This document shows positions 1 to 8,340 of a stretch of DNA of 64,000 nt, piece after piece. Source of the DNA: Actinocrispum wychmicini (GTDB lineage Bacteria; Actinomycetota; Actinomycetes; Mycobacteriales; Pseudonocardiaceae); the NCBI RefSeq assembly GCF_004345645.1, contig NZ_SLWS01000002.1, positions 1,269,245-1,333,244 of the forward strand. Direction: 5' to 3'. How positions within the stretch are numbered: the stretch's first letter is position 1; every line of letters starts with the position of its first letter. The position numbers were made by a program, and so were the translations under genes. A model generated the notes under the pieces. That model was given only the letters and a program-made list of their open reading frames with translations, ran no database searches and was not told where the DNA came from.

Positions 1-909
1 GAGTGAGCCCGCGTTGATGACGGGCTGGGTGTCCCGGTCGCCGCAGAGCACGACGAGCAGGTTGCTCACCATCGCGGCCTTCCGCTCCTCGTCCAGCTCG
101 ACGATGTCGTTCTCGGTCAGCTTGTCCAGCGCCATCTCGACCATGCCCACGGCCCCTTCGACGACCAGCTGGCGCGCCGCGACCACCGCCCCGGCCTGCT
201 GGCGCCGGAGCATCGCCTGCGCGATCTCCGGTGAGTACGCCAGGTGCGTCAGGCGCGACTCGATCACCCGCACGCCGGCCCGTTCGACCCGGACGCCGAC
301 CTCGGTGGCGAGCTTCTCGGTGATCTCGTCAGCGTTGTCGCGCAACGAAAGCGACCCATCGCCGTGCGAGTCGTAGGGGTACGCGTTGGCGATGTGCCGG
401 ATCGCGGTCTCGGTCTGGATGCTCACGAACTGCACGAAGTCGTCCACCTCGAAACTCGCCCGCGCGGTGTCCTGCACCTGCCACACGATCACCGCGGCGA
501 TCTCGATCGGGTTGCCTTCGGCGTCGTTCACCTTGAGCACGGATGTCTCGTGGTTGCGGATCCGGGTGGACACCACGGTTCTGGTGGTGAACGGGTTCAC
601 CCAGCGCAGCCCGGACGTACGCACGGTGCCGACGTAACGGCCGAGGAACTGCAGCACGCGCGCATAGCCGGGCGCGACGATGGTCAGCCCCGCGAGCAAC
701 ACGATGAGCCCCAGCAGGACGAGGCCGCTGAGGACGATGAGCGACACGCCGCCGGCCGTGCTGCCGTCCTTGGTGATGAAGATGGCGCCGATCAGCACAC
801 CCGCCGCGGCCAGCAAGCCGATGGCGCCGCCGATCAGGAACGGCAGGCCGGGCCGTTCCAGGGTGCCGTGTTCCCGAACCTGAGGTTCGGGCAGGTCAGT
901 GGTACTCAT
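1..909 (-). CDS. SPFH (stomatin/prohibitin-like) membrane protein, partial
   Basis: This gene runs off the left edge, so only the first 303 residues are visible. It opens with a short cytoplasmic tail and two hydrophobic segments (about residues 22-47 and 53-78), then an SPFH core that includes [15 protein letters not shown] and the stretch [24 protein letters not shown] proteins form membrane-bound oligomeric scaffolds linked to membrane microdomains and stress; no enzyme activity is expected. The ATG at 907-909 is the first start after the stop of the upstream gene, only 30 bp away, and a perfect palindrome fills that gap. The substrate or partner cannot be told from sequence. Family call secure, role unknown. 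Confidence 0.88.
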   Translation of the reverse strand, partial: MSTTDLPEPQVREHGTLERPGLPFLIGGAIGLLAAAGVLIGAIFITKDGSTAGGVSLIVLSGLVLLGLIVLLAGLTIVAPGYARVLQFLGRYVGTVRTSGLRWVNPFTTRTVVSTRIRNHETSVLKVNDAEGNPIEIAAVIVWQVQDTARASFEVDDFVQFVSIQTETAIRHIANAYPYDSHGDGSLSLRDNADEITEKLATEVGVRVERAGVRVIESRLTHLAYSPEIAQAMLRRQQAGAVVAARQLVVEGAVGMVEMALDKLTENDIVELDEERKAAMVSNLLVVLCGDRDTQPVINAGSL

Positions 910-923
910 ATCACCAGCTTAGC

Positions 924-939
924 AAAGTGATATCACTTT
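924..939. promoter_or_regulatory. 16-bp perfect palindrome upstream of SPFH gene
   Basis: AAAGTGATATCACTTT is a perfect palindrome lying between the carboxylase stop codon (940-942) and the SPFH start (909). Its size and placement fit an operator for a dimeric repressor. Which regulator binds it is not visible here. Confidence 0.55.
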
Positions 940-2721
940 TCACCACGTGTCGATGTTGGGTCGGTCACCCGGGCGGACGACCTCCGGTAGCGCGGCGGTG
1001 ATCCAGCGGCGGGTGTCGACCGGGTCGATGACGTCGTCGATCTCGAACACCGACGCGACGTTCAACGCCTTGCCGTGCTCGTACGCCAACTGGACCATCT
1101 CCGCCAGGGTCTCCTCGCGCCGCACGGGATCCTCGATCGCCGCCAGTTCCCGCCGGAAGCCGAGCTTGACCGCGCCCTCCAGGCCCATCGCGCCGAACTC
1201 CGCGGTCGGCCACGCGACCGTGGCCAGCGGAACCTTGGCGCCGCCGCCGAACATCGCCATGGCGCCCAGCCCGTACGCCTTGCGCAGCACGATCGCGCAG
1301 ATCGGCACGCTCAGGTTGGCGCCGGTCACGAACATCCGGCTGAAGTGCCGCACGGTCGCGGTCCGCTCGGACTCCGGGCCGACCATGAACCCGGGCGTGT
1401 CGCACAGCGAGACGATGGGCAGGCCGTGTCCGTCGCACAGGCCCATGAACCGGGCGGCCTTGTCCGCAGCGTCCCGGTCGATCGCGCCGCCGAGGTGGCC
1501 GGGGTTGTTCGCGATGACTCCCACCGGCCGGCCCTCGACCCGGACGAGGGCGGTGATGATCCCGCCGCCGAACCCCGACCGCAACTCCAGCACCGAGTCC
1601 TTGTCCGCCAAGACATCGATCACGGCTCGGACGTCGTACGCACGGACCCGGTTCGCCGGCACCGCGTTCCGCAGGACGGTCTGGTCCACTGTGGACCATG
1701 ACAGCACCGCGCCGAAGTAGGACAGGTACCGCTTGGCGACCCGGACGGCCTCGGCCTCGTCGGCGACCGGGATGTCCACGACGCCGTTGGGTACCTGGAC
1801 GTCCATCGGCCCGATCTCCTCCGGGGTGACGACGCCGAGACCGCCGCCCTCGATCATCGCCGGGCCGCCCATCCCGATGTTCGCGTCCGCGGTCGCGATG
1901 ATCACGTCACAGCAGCCCAACAAGGCCGCGTTGCCGGCGAAACACCGGCCGGCGACGATCCCGACCAGCGGCACCAGTCCGGAAAGCCGTGCGAACAAAG
2001 AGAACGCGGCCGCGTCCAGGGCGGCGACCGTGGGCACGTCAGTGTCCCCGGGCCGCCCGCCGCCGCCTTCGGCGAAGAGCACCACCGGAAGCCGCCGGCG
2101 GGCCGCGATCTCGAACATCCGGTCCTTCTTGGCATGGTTGTACACCCCCTGCGTGCCGGCGAGCACGGTCGCGTCATACGCCAGCACCACGCACTGCACG
2201 CCGTTGACCGCACCAATCCCGGCCACCAGCCCGTCGGCCGGTGTCTTCGTCACGAGCTCCTCGAACGACCGGCGTTGTCGTTGGGCGGCGACGACAAGAG
2301 CGCCGTACTCGACGAACGTCCCGGGGTCGCAGAGGTCTTCGACATTCTGCCGAGCCGTCCGCCGGCCCTCGCGCCGCCGCCGGGCGACCGCGTCCGGCCG
2401 GTTCACGTCCAGCCCGGCCGCCCGCCGCGCCAGGACCTCGGCGAGGTCGGCCCGGGTCTCGTCGCCGTCGGCCGTCGGAACGTGCTCCTCGGCGTGATCG
2501 GCCTCCCCTGGCGCGATCACGAGCAACGGCTGGTCCTGTCCGACGGTGTCCCCCACCGCCACGGACACCGACGTCACGTGCCCGGCCCGCGGCGCCGCGA
2601 CGACGTGCTCCATCTTCATCGACTCGAGCACGACCACCTGTTGGCCGGCTTTGACCTGGTCGCCGGGGCCGACCGAGACCAGTACGACCGTGCCCTGCAT
2701 GGGTGCCAGAACGTTGTCCAC
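940..2721 (-). CDS. Acyl-CoA carboxylase: biotinyl domain fused to carboxyltransferase
   Basis: The 593-residue protein has an N-terminal biotin-carrier domain (residues about 1-70) with the biotinylation motif ESMKMEHV, where the second lysine-flanking Met-Lys-Met is canonical. A carboxyltransferase region of the acyl-CoA carboxylase beta/alpha type follows (about 95-590), with the oxyanion-type glycine stretches GFGGGI and CDTPGFMVGPE. It should transfer CO2 from carboxybiotin to an acyl-CoA or similar acceptor. There is no biotin carboxylase domain in the protein or elsewhere in the window, so that subunit must be encoded elsewhere. Start is a GTG one base after the stop of the upstream regulator, implying translational coupling. 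The acceptor substrate is unknown. Confidence 0.88.
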   Translation of the reverse strand: MDNVLAPMQGTVVLVSVGPGDQVKAGQQVVVLESMKMEHVVAAPRAGHVTSVSVAVGDTVGQDQPLLVIAPGEADHAEEHVPTADGDETRADLAEVLARRAAGLDVNRPDAVARRRREGRRTARQNVEDLCDPGTFVEYGALVVAAQRQRRSFEELVTKTPADGLVAGIGAVNGVQCVVLAYDATVLAGTQGVYNHAKKDRMFEIAARRRLPVVLFAEGGGGRPGDTDVPTVAALDAAAFSLFARLSGLVPLVGIVAGRCFAGNAALLGCCDVIIATADANIGMGGPAMIEGGGLGVVTPEEIGPMDVQVPNGVVDIPVADEAEAVRVAKRYLSYFGAVLSWSTVDQTVLRNAVPANRVRAYDVRAVIDVLADKDSVLELRSGFGGGIITALVRVEGRPVGVIANNPGHLGGAIDRDAADKAARFMGLCDGHGLPIVSLCDTPGFMVGPESERTATVRHFSRMFVTGANLSVPICAIVLRKAYGLGAMAMFGGGAKVPLATVAWPTAEFGAMGLEGAVKLGFRRELAAIEDPVRREETLAEMVQLAYEHGKALNVASVFEIDDVIDPVDTRRWITAALPEVVRPGDRPNIDTW

Positions 2722-2722
2722 G

Positions 2723-3616
2723 CTACATATTCCAGCGGATCCCCACGGTCCCCGTCACGTTGAACTCGACGAGGTGCACCGACGCGGCCGGGCTCGGCAC
2801 CAGCGCCGGCCCGTCCAGCCGGTGGCAGCGGCGCGGCGGCGCGGACCGGTCGAACATGGCCTCCAGCACGTAGTCCCGGGTCGGCCGGTGGAACCGCCGG
2901 AAGTACGTGTCGCTGTCGGTGCGCGGCTGGGCGGGGTAGACGATCCGGTACTCCAGGATGATCGTGTCGCCGCGGGCGAGCGGGGCGTCGAAGGCGAGTT
3001 CGCCGACCATCATCCGGGTGTCCGGGTCGACGTTCAGCAGCCGCGGCCGGCAGTGCTGCCCGGCGACGACCTCCGGAATCCGCTCGGCGTGGCCCGCGTC
3101 CCACACGAGAATCCACCGGTCGGCGCCGTCGTGGCTGGCGCGCAGGATCAGCCGGCTCGCCACCTCGGCCACCCGGCCGGACCGGTCGACCACGACCCGG
3201 TCGTGCTGGCTCAGCCTGGTGAGCCGGCCGTCGGACGCGGTGTCGATGCCGGCGAGCAACGGTTCGACACCGGTCCCCCAGGTGGTGACGATCGCGTTGG
3301 GCCCCTTGGGATGCGCGGCCCGCCCGCGCGGTCGTGGCGGCCCCAGTAAGGACAACAGCGCCGCCGGCGGCAGCTCAAGCACGTGTTCCAGTTCGGCCAG
3401 CGCGCGCAGGGATTCCGGTCGTTCCGGTCTTCGCCGCCCGGACTGCCAGTTGCTCAGGGTGGGCACGCTGATGGTCACGTCCCGCAGCCGCAGCCGGTAC
3501 CGGATCCGGTCGAGCGCCAGCCCGCTCGAGCTGATCGCCGCCCGCAACGCCACGTGGAACGGCCCCACTGCCAGTAACTCCGCCAACGCCCCGGGCACGG
3601 ACTGACCAGACGCCAT
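2723..3616 (-). CDS. XRE-like HTH regulator with long C-terminal domain
   Basis: The protein is 297 residues from the ATG at 3616. Residues about 20-75 form a Cro/C1-type helix-turn-helix (VTISVPTLSNWQSGRRRPER). The remaining 200 residues have no motif I recognise, although the hydrophobic/charged pattern suggests a folded sensing domain. I prefer this start over the upstream ATG at 3661 because a good promoter (TTGACA, 17 bp, TACGTT) ends seven bases before it, which would give a nearly leaderless message. It is followed after one base by the carboxylase gene and may control it. Regulator call is good; ligand and targets unknown. Confidence 0.75.
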   Translation of the reverse strand: MASGQSVPGALAELLAVGPFHVALRAAISSSGLALDRIRYRLRLRDVTISVPTLSNWQSGRRRPERPESLRALAELEHVLELPPAALLSLLGPPRPRGRAAHPKGPNAIVTTWGTGVEPLLAGIDTASDGRLTRLSQHDRVVVDRSGRVAEVASRLILRASHDGADRWILVWDAGHAERIPEVVAGQHCRPRLLNVDPDTRMMVGELAFDAPLARGDTIILEYRIVYPAQPRTDSDTYFRRFHRPTRDYVLEAMFDRSAPPRRCHRLDGPALVPSPAASVHLVEFNVTGTVGIRWNM

Positions 3617-3622
3617 CAACTG

Positions 3623-3651
3623 AACGTAAGCAGCCGACTCTGGAGTGTCAA
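3623..3651 (-). promoter_or_regulatory. Sigma-70-type promoter for the XRE regulator/carboxylase pair
   Basis: On the minus strand, TTGACA (3646-3651) is followed by a 17-bp spacer and TACGTT (3623-3628). The expected transcription start falls at about the ATG at 3616, so the transcript is probably leaderless. Confidence 0.5.
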
Positions 3652-3684
3652 CACCGCCCATCGGCCGAATCGCGGCGCCGCGAG

Positions 3685-3705
3685 TCCGGAAATCGAGATT
3701 CCGGA
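3685..3705. promoter_or_regulatory. Inverted repeat upstream of the XRE regulator
   Basis: TCCGGAA and TTCCGGA are perfect 7-bp arms separated by 7 bp, about 35 bp upstream of the predicted -35 box. This is a plausible operator, perhaps autoregulatory. Confidence 0.4.
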
Positions 3706-3776
3706 ATTTCGGAAATGGCGGGCGGTGTTATCGCTCAAGGAGAGTCCGGACGAACCGCGACAACGGTTTTCTTCGA

Positions 3777-4052
3777 CTAAGATCCGGTACCGTCGACCAG
3801 GCGGCCATTCGCCGGCGCGTCGAGCAGGTCGTCCAGCGTGAAACCGTCTCGCCCGAGTGCCGTTCCCAGGCCGCGGACCAACGGTTCCAGCGCGCGGACG
3901 GCGGGTTTGGCCTCGCCGGTCTCCCATCGGGAGATCTGGAATCGCGACAGGCCGCATTTTCCAGCGAGGTCCTGCTGGGTCAACCCCGCCCGTTCCCGCC
4001 ATTCACGCAGACGCGCGCCGCTGAACGGCAAAGTAAGCCGGTTCCGCACCAT
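3777..4052 (-). CDS. Small XRE-family HTH protein
   Basis: A 91-residue protein almost entirely occupied by a helix-turn-helix domain (LTQQDLAGKCGLSRFQISRW, residues about 23-42), followed by a short tail. It is a DNA-binding regulator of the lambda-Cro/XRE class. An upstream extension of the frame to 4226 overlaps the divergent HTH gene and has no coding character, so I start at the ATG at 4052. It is divergent to the gene at 4155, with a palindrome between them. No toxin partner is seen next to it, so an antitoxin role is possible but unsupported. Confidence 0.7.
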   Translation of the reverse strand: MVRNRLTLPFSGARLREWRERAGLTQQDLAGKCGLSRFQISRWETGEAKPAVRALEPLVRGLGTALGRDGFTLDDLLDAPANGRLVDGTGS

Positions 4053-4064
4053 GAAAAGAAAGTA

Positions 4065-4078
4065 GCGCTTGCAAGCGC
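4065..4078. promoter_or_regulatory. 14-bp palindrome in divergent HTH promoter region
   Basis: GCGCTTGCAAGCGC is a perfect palindrome 13 bp from the start of the leftward XRE gene and 76 bp from the rightward HTH gene, a suitable place for a shared operator. Confidence 0.4.
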
Positions 4079-4154
4079 CCACAACAAGCCGAGAGTTCAC
4101 ACCATCGGGTGTTCTCCTTTGACGATCGCGGTGAGTTGCGTTTAATGTGCGCTC

Positions 4155-4544
4155 GTGAGCGCCAATGAGCGGATAGAGGATCGTCTGCGGATGAGCAGGC
4201 TGGTCAAGGAAGCGTACGTGGAACAAGGCATGCAGTTGAAGGATGTGGCGCTACAGGGCGACATACCCCAGTCGACACTGCGCCGGGTCCTCAACAAACC
4301 GGACACTCCGTTGACCGCGCTGCAACGCCAGCGCATCGAGAAAGGAGCGAATCTGGTCAGCGGCGATCTGGACCGCATACTGACCGACCCGAATTTCCGG
4401 CCGAGAATCAAGGACCGCCCGCTCGACGCGTTCAAGTCGCCCGCCGAGGACGTCATCGAGTTCCTCACCAAATACGTGGCGGCCCAGCCGCAGGAGGGAC
4501 AAAAGGTCCGCGCCGCGGTCGACGTGATCTGGGCGGACGGCTGA
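4155..4544 (+). CDS. Small HTH-containing protein, unknown
   Basis: 129 residues from a GTG start. The N-terminal half has a helix-turn-helix-like pattern (QLKDVALQGDIPQSTLRRVL, residues about 26-45) followed by PDTPLTALQRQRIEKGANL, resembling phage-repressor-type folds in which an asparagine or arginine recognition helix reads DNA. The C-terminal half is acidic and helical. It is divergent from the XRE gene ending at 3777. Probably a transcriptional regulator; the family is not one I can name with confidence. Confidence 0.6.
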   Translation: MSANERIEDRLRMSRLVKEAYVEQGMQLKDVALQGDIPQSTLRRVLNKPDTPLTALQRQRIEKGANLVSGDLDRILTDPNFRPRIKDRPLDAFKSPAEDVIEFLTKYVAAQPQEGQKVRAAVDVIWADG

Positions 4545-4585
4545 CATTCGCGATGAGTTCCGGCGACCCGCCGGGTTCTTGTCGT

Positions 4586-4966
4586 ATGACCACTGACGAA
4601 GACCGGATCCGTTCCCTCGTCGAGCGCTGGACGGCCGCGGTGCACGCCGGCGACCTGCCCGGCGTCCTCGCCGACCACACCGACGACATCGTGATGTTCG
4701 ACGTCCCGCCGGCCCGGCCGCGAGGCATCGACGCGTACCGCGAGACCTGGCCGTCATTCTTCGAATGGCAGGCCAGGGGCGCGGTGTTCGAAGTCGACAC
4801 CCTGGAGATCACGGCGGGCGACGACGTGGCCTTCGCGCACGCCCTGCTGCGCTGCGGGCTCCCGGACCAGCTCGGCGAACCCCTCCGCCTCACCCTCGGC
4901 CTGCGCAAGGAGCACGGCCGTTGGGTCGTCGCTCACGAACACCACTCGTTCCCGCATCCTGACTGA
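4586..4966 (+). CDS. SnoaL-like / SgcJ-family protein (NTF2-like fold)
   Basis: 126 residues starting MTTDEDRIRSLVERWTAAV, the standard opening of the SnoaL-like/ketosteroid isomerase superfamily. The central HTDDIVMFDVPPARPRG and C-terminal GRWVVAHEHHSF segments also match the alpha+beta barrel pattern. Members bind small hydrophobic ligands; some are isomerases or cyclases, and many have no known reaction. I use the internal ATG at 4586 because homologues start there and the upstream codons look non-coding. It stands alone, so function is unassigned. Confidence 0.75.
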   Translation: MTTDEDRIRSLVERWTAAVHAGDLPGVLADHTDDIVMFDVPPARPRGIDAYRETWPSFFEWQARGAVFEVDTLEITAGDDVAFAHALLRCGLPDQLGEPLRLTLGLRKEHGRWVVAHEHHSFPHPD

Positions 4967-5001
4967 CACCGGAACACCGCTCCACTTTCACTCAGAGTGA
5001 G

Positions 5002-5037
5002 CGACACGGATGACACTTATTTGTGTCATCCGTGTCG
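5002..5037. promoter_or_regulatory. Long perfect inverted repeat, likely operator of the MarR-like gene
   Basis: Two 15-bp perfect arms (CGACACGGATGACAC and its complement) flank a 6-bp A/T-only centre, ending 19 bp before the ATG at 5057. A third partial copy (CCGTGT) follows at 5039. The site would overlap the promoter or leader, as expected for autorepression. Confidence 0.65.
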
Positions 5038-5056
5038 TCCGTGTCAGACTTCGGCC

Positions 5057-5566
5057 ATGCCCACCGCCGACGAGTTCGCGTTCCTGGACCGGGTGGCCGA
5101 CTTCTACGCCCGCGAGTACGGCTACCCGCCCGTGGCCGGCCGGGTACTCGGGTACCTGTTGATCTGCCAGCCGCCGGAGCAGAGCATCGCCGAGCTGAGC
5201 GAGGCCCTCTTCGCCAGCCGCAGCGCCATCACCGGCGCCGTCACCCTGCTCACCGGCTACCGCGCGGTGCGCCGGGCCCGCTCGGTGGGCCAGCGGATGG
5301 ATCACGTCACGCTCGACCCGCAGGCGCTCGACCCGACCGGCATGGCCGGCACGACGTACCGGGAACAGGCCACCATCGCCCGCGACGCGTTGGCGTTGCT
5401 CGCCGACGGCGCCACCGGGCGGCGGGCGATGATCCAGGAAGGCGCCGCCTTCTACGACTTCCTGGCCGAGCGGATGCCCGCCCTGCTCGCCGAGTGGCAC
5501 GAACTCCGGGGGCCAGGTCCACGGCCACACCCCAACTCGGACGGCGTTGTCGGTGGCATGCTCTAG
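5057..5566 (+). CDS. MarR/GbsR-like winged-helix regulator
   Basis: 169 residues. The region from 20 to 90 has a winged-helix pattern: GRVLGYLLICQPPEQSIAEL, then SEALFASRSAITGAVTLLTGYRAVRR as the recognition helix, then the wing. This layout is typical of the GbsR-like branch of MarR regulators. The C-terminal half is helical and would make the dimer interface. I take the ATG at 5057 because the 36-bp inverted repeat lies immediately upstream and a longer frame would be translated through it. The hydrolase/methyltransferase pair follows 9 bp later and may be its target. Confidence 0.75.
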   Translation: MPTADEFAFLDRVADFYAREYGYPPVAGRVLGYLLICQPPEQSIAELSEALFASRSAITGAVTLLTGYRAVRRARSVGQRMDHVTLDPQALDPTGMAGTTYREQATIARDALALLADGATGRRAMIQEGAAFYDFLAERMPALLAEWHELRGPGPRPHPNSDGVVGGML

Positions 5567-5575
5567 CCTGCGGCC

Positions 5576-6286
5576 ATGGACATCATCCTGATCCCCGGCC
5601 TGTGGCTCAACGGCTCCACATGGGACAAGGTGGCTCCCGTCCTGGCGAGCGCGGGACACCGGACGCACGCGCTGACCCTGCCTGGCATGGCGTCGAAAGA
5701 CGCCGACAGATCAGGGATCACCCTGCGGGACCACGTGGACGCGGTCGTCGATGTGATCGACTCCCTCGCCGGCCAGGTCGTGCTGGTCGGGCACTCCGGC
5801 GGCGGCGCGATCGCCCATGCCGCGGTGGACAAGCGGCCCGACCGGGTCGCCCGAGTGGTCTATGTGGACAGCTGGCCGTTGGGCCACGGCGGAGTCATCA
5901 ACGACGAGCTGCCGGTCGCGAACGGGGAGATCCCGCTGCCGGACTGGTCGGTCTTCGAGCCAGAAGACTTGGTGGACCTCACCGAAGACTTGCGTGCCGC
6001 GTTCCGCGAACGCGCGATCCCGTCGCCGGTGCGCGTTGCGAGCGACCAACAGGAGCTTTCCGACGAGCGGCGCTATGACGTGCCCGTCACGGTCATCGCG
6101 TGCGAGGTGTCGAGCGAGACCATCCAGGGATGGATGCAGCCGGATCACCCGTGGCATTCGGCGGTCCGGGAGCTCACGAAGATCCGGGACGTCACGCATG
6201 TCGACCTGCCGACGGGGCACTGGCCGCAGTTCACCAGGCCCAAGGAGCTCGGTCAGGTGATCCTGGACAGCGTCGGCCCGGCATGA
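5576..6286 (+). CDS. Alpha/beta-hydrolase
   Basis: 236 residues. It has the alpha/beta-hydrolase opening MDIILIPGLWLNGSTW, a nucleophile elbow GHSGG (Ser about residue 75) and a late histidine in LPTGHWPQF (about 214), so serine, histidine and probably an acidic residue form the triad. The substrate cannot be inferred; related actinobacterial proteins are annotated as esterases or as general alpha/beta-hydrolases. Its stop overlaps the next start (ATGA), so it is co-translated with the methyltransferase and probably co-transcribed with the regulator upstream. Confidence 0.85.
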   Translation: MDIILIPGLWLNGSTWDKVAPVLASAGHRTHALTLPGMASKDADRSGITLRDHVDAVVDVIDSLAGQVVLVGHSGGGAIAHAAVDKRPDRVARVVYVDSWPLGHGGVINDELPVANGEIPLPDWSVFEPEDLVDLTEDLRAAFRERAIPSPVRVASDQQELSDERRYDVPVTVIACEVSSETIQGWMQPDHPWHSAVRELTKIRDVTHVDLPTGHWPQFTRPKELGQVILDSVGPA

Positions 6287-7041
6287 CCGCACCGCGCTCG
6301 TTCGAGGAGCTCGTCGCCGAGGCCGACGCGGCGCCCACCGAGGGCTGGGACTTCTCCTGGTTCGACGGTCGGGCCACCGAGGCGCGACCGTCCTGGGGAT
6401 ACCAGCGGTCGATGGGCGAACGGATGGCGAAGGCGACCGCGGCCCTGGACGTCCAGACCGGCGGCGGCGAAGTGCTCGCTGGCGTGCCCAGGCGGCCACC
6501 GCTGTGCGTAGCGACCGAAGCCTGGCCGCCGAACGTGGTCAAGGCGACGGCACTGCTGCATCCGTTGGGGACGGTCGTTGTCGCGGCCCCTGAGGAGCCG
6601 CCCTTCCCGTTCGCCGACAACGCTTTCGACCTTGTGGTCAGCAGGCACCCAGTCAAGCCATACTTCGACGAGGTCGCACGCGTTCTGCGACCCGGTGGCA
6701 CGTACTTCGCCCAACACGTCGGCCCGGCAAGCGCCTTCGAAGTCGTCGAGTACTTCCTGGGTCCCCAGCACAGACAAGGCCGCGACCCGGACACCGAACG
6801 AGCGCAGGCACAAGAAGCCGGACTCGAGATCGTCGACCTGCACACCGAGCGGCTGCGGATGGAGTTCTACGACATCGGCGCGGTCGTTCACTTCCTGCGC
6901 AAGGTGATCTGGATGGTGCCGGACTTCACGGTGGCGAAGTACCTGCACCGCCTCAAGGAGTTGCACGAGCAGATCACCGCCGAAGGCCCGTTCGTGGCGC
7001 ACAGCAGCCGCACCCTGTTCGAAGCGAGGAAACCGGGCTGA
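6283..7041 (+). CDS. SAM-dependent methyltransferase (class I)
   Basis: 252 residues. The usual first glycine loop is weak, but residues 95-150 (FPFADNAFDLVVSRHPV, then EVARVLRPGGTYFAQHVGP) are the classic motif II-III region of class I methyltransferases. It starts with an ATGA overlap with the hydrolase gene. The N-terminal Trp-rich segment (GWDFSWFDGRA) is typical of a subfamily of small-molecule methyltransferases found in actinomycetes. Substrate unknown. Confidence 0.8.
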   Translation: MTAPRSFEELVAEADAAPTEGWDFSWFDGRATEARPSWGYQRSMGERMAKATAALDVQTGGGEVLAGVPRRPPLCVATEAWPPNVVKATALLHPLGTVVVAAPEEPPFPFADNAFDLVVSRHPVKPYFDEVARVLRPGGTYFAQHVGPASAFEVVEYFLGPQHRQGRDPDTERAQAQEAGLEIVDLHTERLRMEFYDIGAVVHFLRKVIWMVPDFTVAKYLHRLKELHEQITAEGPFVAHSSRTLFEARKPG

Positions 7042-7048
7042 CCGGCCG

Positions 7049-7882
7049 TCAGGGCCGCCAGATGTCGACGGCGATCTCCCGCATCTGCTCGCTGAACAGT
7101 CCACTCGGACTGGTGTCGAGCAGGATCCGCCGCAGGTCGGCTTCGAACTCGGTTCGGCGGTCGCCGAACAGGTGTGGTGTCGAACTGGACAAGGAGAAGG
7201 TCGCCGCGACGATCTCGTCGGTCAGGCGAGTGACGACCTGGCCCGGTATCTCGATTCGCCGTGGCCCGGTGAATCCCGCAGCCCGGTAGATCTCGCTCTC
7301 GCCTGAGACCGTGCCACGCGGCAGGACGCTCCGGCCCGCGCGTCGCACCGGGCCGAGGTACTCGCGCACCAGTTCGGCGATCGCCGCGTGAGGTGGCCTG
7401 GGGTGCGGCAGCGCTGTATCGCCCTCGATTCCTTGGTGTGTCGTCGCGTGCACGTGTGCGCAGGCTCCGTTGGCGTCCAGCATCCCGCGCACGGCCGCGG
7501 CGACCTGGGACCGATCCATCCAGTGGAACGACTGGGCGAAGGTGACCAGCCTGAAGGTGCCGAGCCCGGCGGGCAGGTCCTCGGCGCGCATCCGCAGCCA
7601 TCGGGTGTTCGCGATCCCCGCGGCCGCGGCGAGCCGGCCGGCTTCGTCGATCATGCCCTGGTCGGCGTCCAGCCCGACCGCCTGTTCGACCAGACCGGCC
7701 AACGGCAGGGTCAGCGAACCGGGACCGCAGCCGACGTCGAGCAGGCGCCCGGTGCCGTCCAGGCCCAGTTCGACGGCCAGGGCTTCGGCCAGGGACTCGG
7801 GGTAGGCGAGGCGGCCTCTCGGGTAGTAGGCGGCGCTGCCGGAATACAGTAAGGGATCCCATTCCCACGCATCGGCTGTCAC
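7049..7882 (-). CDS. Class I SAM-dependent methyltransferase
   Basis: 277 residues from a GTG at 7882. The SAM-binding loop LLDVGCGPGSLTLPLA (about 55-70), an acidic residue after the second strand (VGLDADQGM) and the segment LVTFAQSFHWMD place it in the class I family. Many relatives open with a similar YYPRGRLAYP segment. The longer frame upstream is basic and repetitive and is not supported. It converges on the methyltransferase ending at 7041, with only 7 bp between. Substrate unknown. Confidence 0.8.
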   Translation of the reverse strand: MTADAWEWDPLLYSGSAAYYPRGRLAYPESLAEALAVELGLDGTGRLLDVGCGPGSLTLPLAGLVEQAVGLDADQGMIDEAGRLAAAAGIANTRWLRMRAEDLPAGLGTFRLVTFAQSFHWMDRSQVAAAVRGMLDANGACAHVHATTHQGIEGDTALPHPRPPHAAIAELVREYLGPVRRAGRSVLPRGTVSGESEIYRAAGFTGPRRIEIPGQVVTRLTDEIVAATFSLSSSTPHLFGDRRTEFEADLRRILLDTSPSGLFSEQMREIAVDIWRP

Positions 7883-8340
7883 TCTGCCCAGCCTACGGAA
7901 CGGGAGACAGTACACAGGCGGCCCGACGTGCCGAACGCCATCCGGGGATGTTGACCTTATCGGATGACCGCGTGAGTTCGGTGAGCAAAGTTTCCTTCGA
8001 TGGCATGAACGGAATTCGACACGCCAAACTTTCGGCTGCAATCCAAGTCACCGCACGCGCCCGTTACCGTCCGCGAGAACGGAATCAGTGCGAACACTCG
8101 CCCGACAGAGTGGCGGTCAGCCGGAACCGGTATCAGTCGCCGGCATCGGTCGAGTGACCTGGCCGAAGTATCGTGCCCGGCTCCCAATTTCCCAAGGAAC
8201 ACGGCGCAGTGGAAGCTGTGCAATGTGCATAGCCTACGCAACGATTGGGGGTGGTCAGCTCCCCGGCCGTCACAGTTTCGGGAACGAGCAACACACAGTC
8301 TTTTCTCGACCGGCTGCCGGCACAACGATAGGAGTTTCCG
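7883..8340. other. Intergenic region, no gene seen
   Basis: This 458-bp stretch separates two divergent genes. I see no RNA gene or repeat. The right end carries a ribosome binding site (AGGAG, six bases before the ATG at 8341). Promoters for both flanking genes should lie here but no strong match stands out. Confidence 0.5.
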
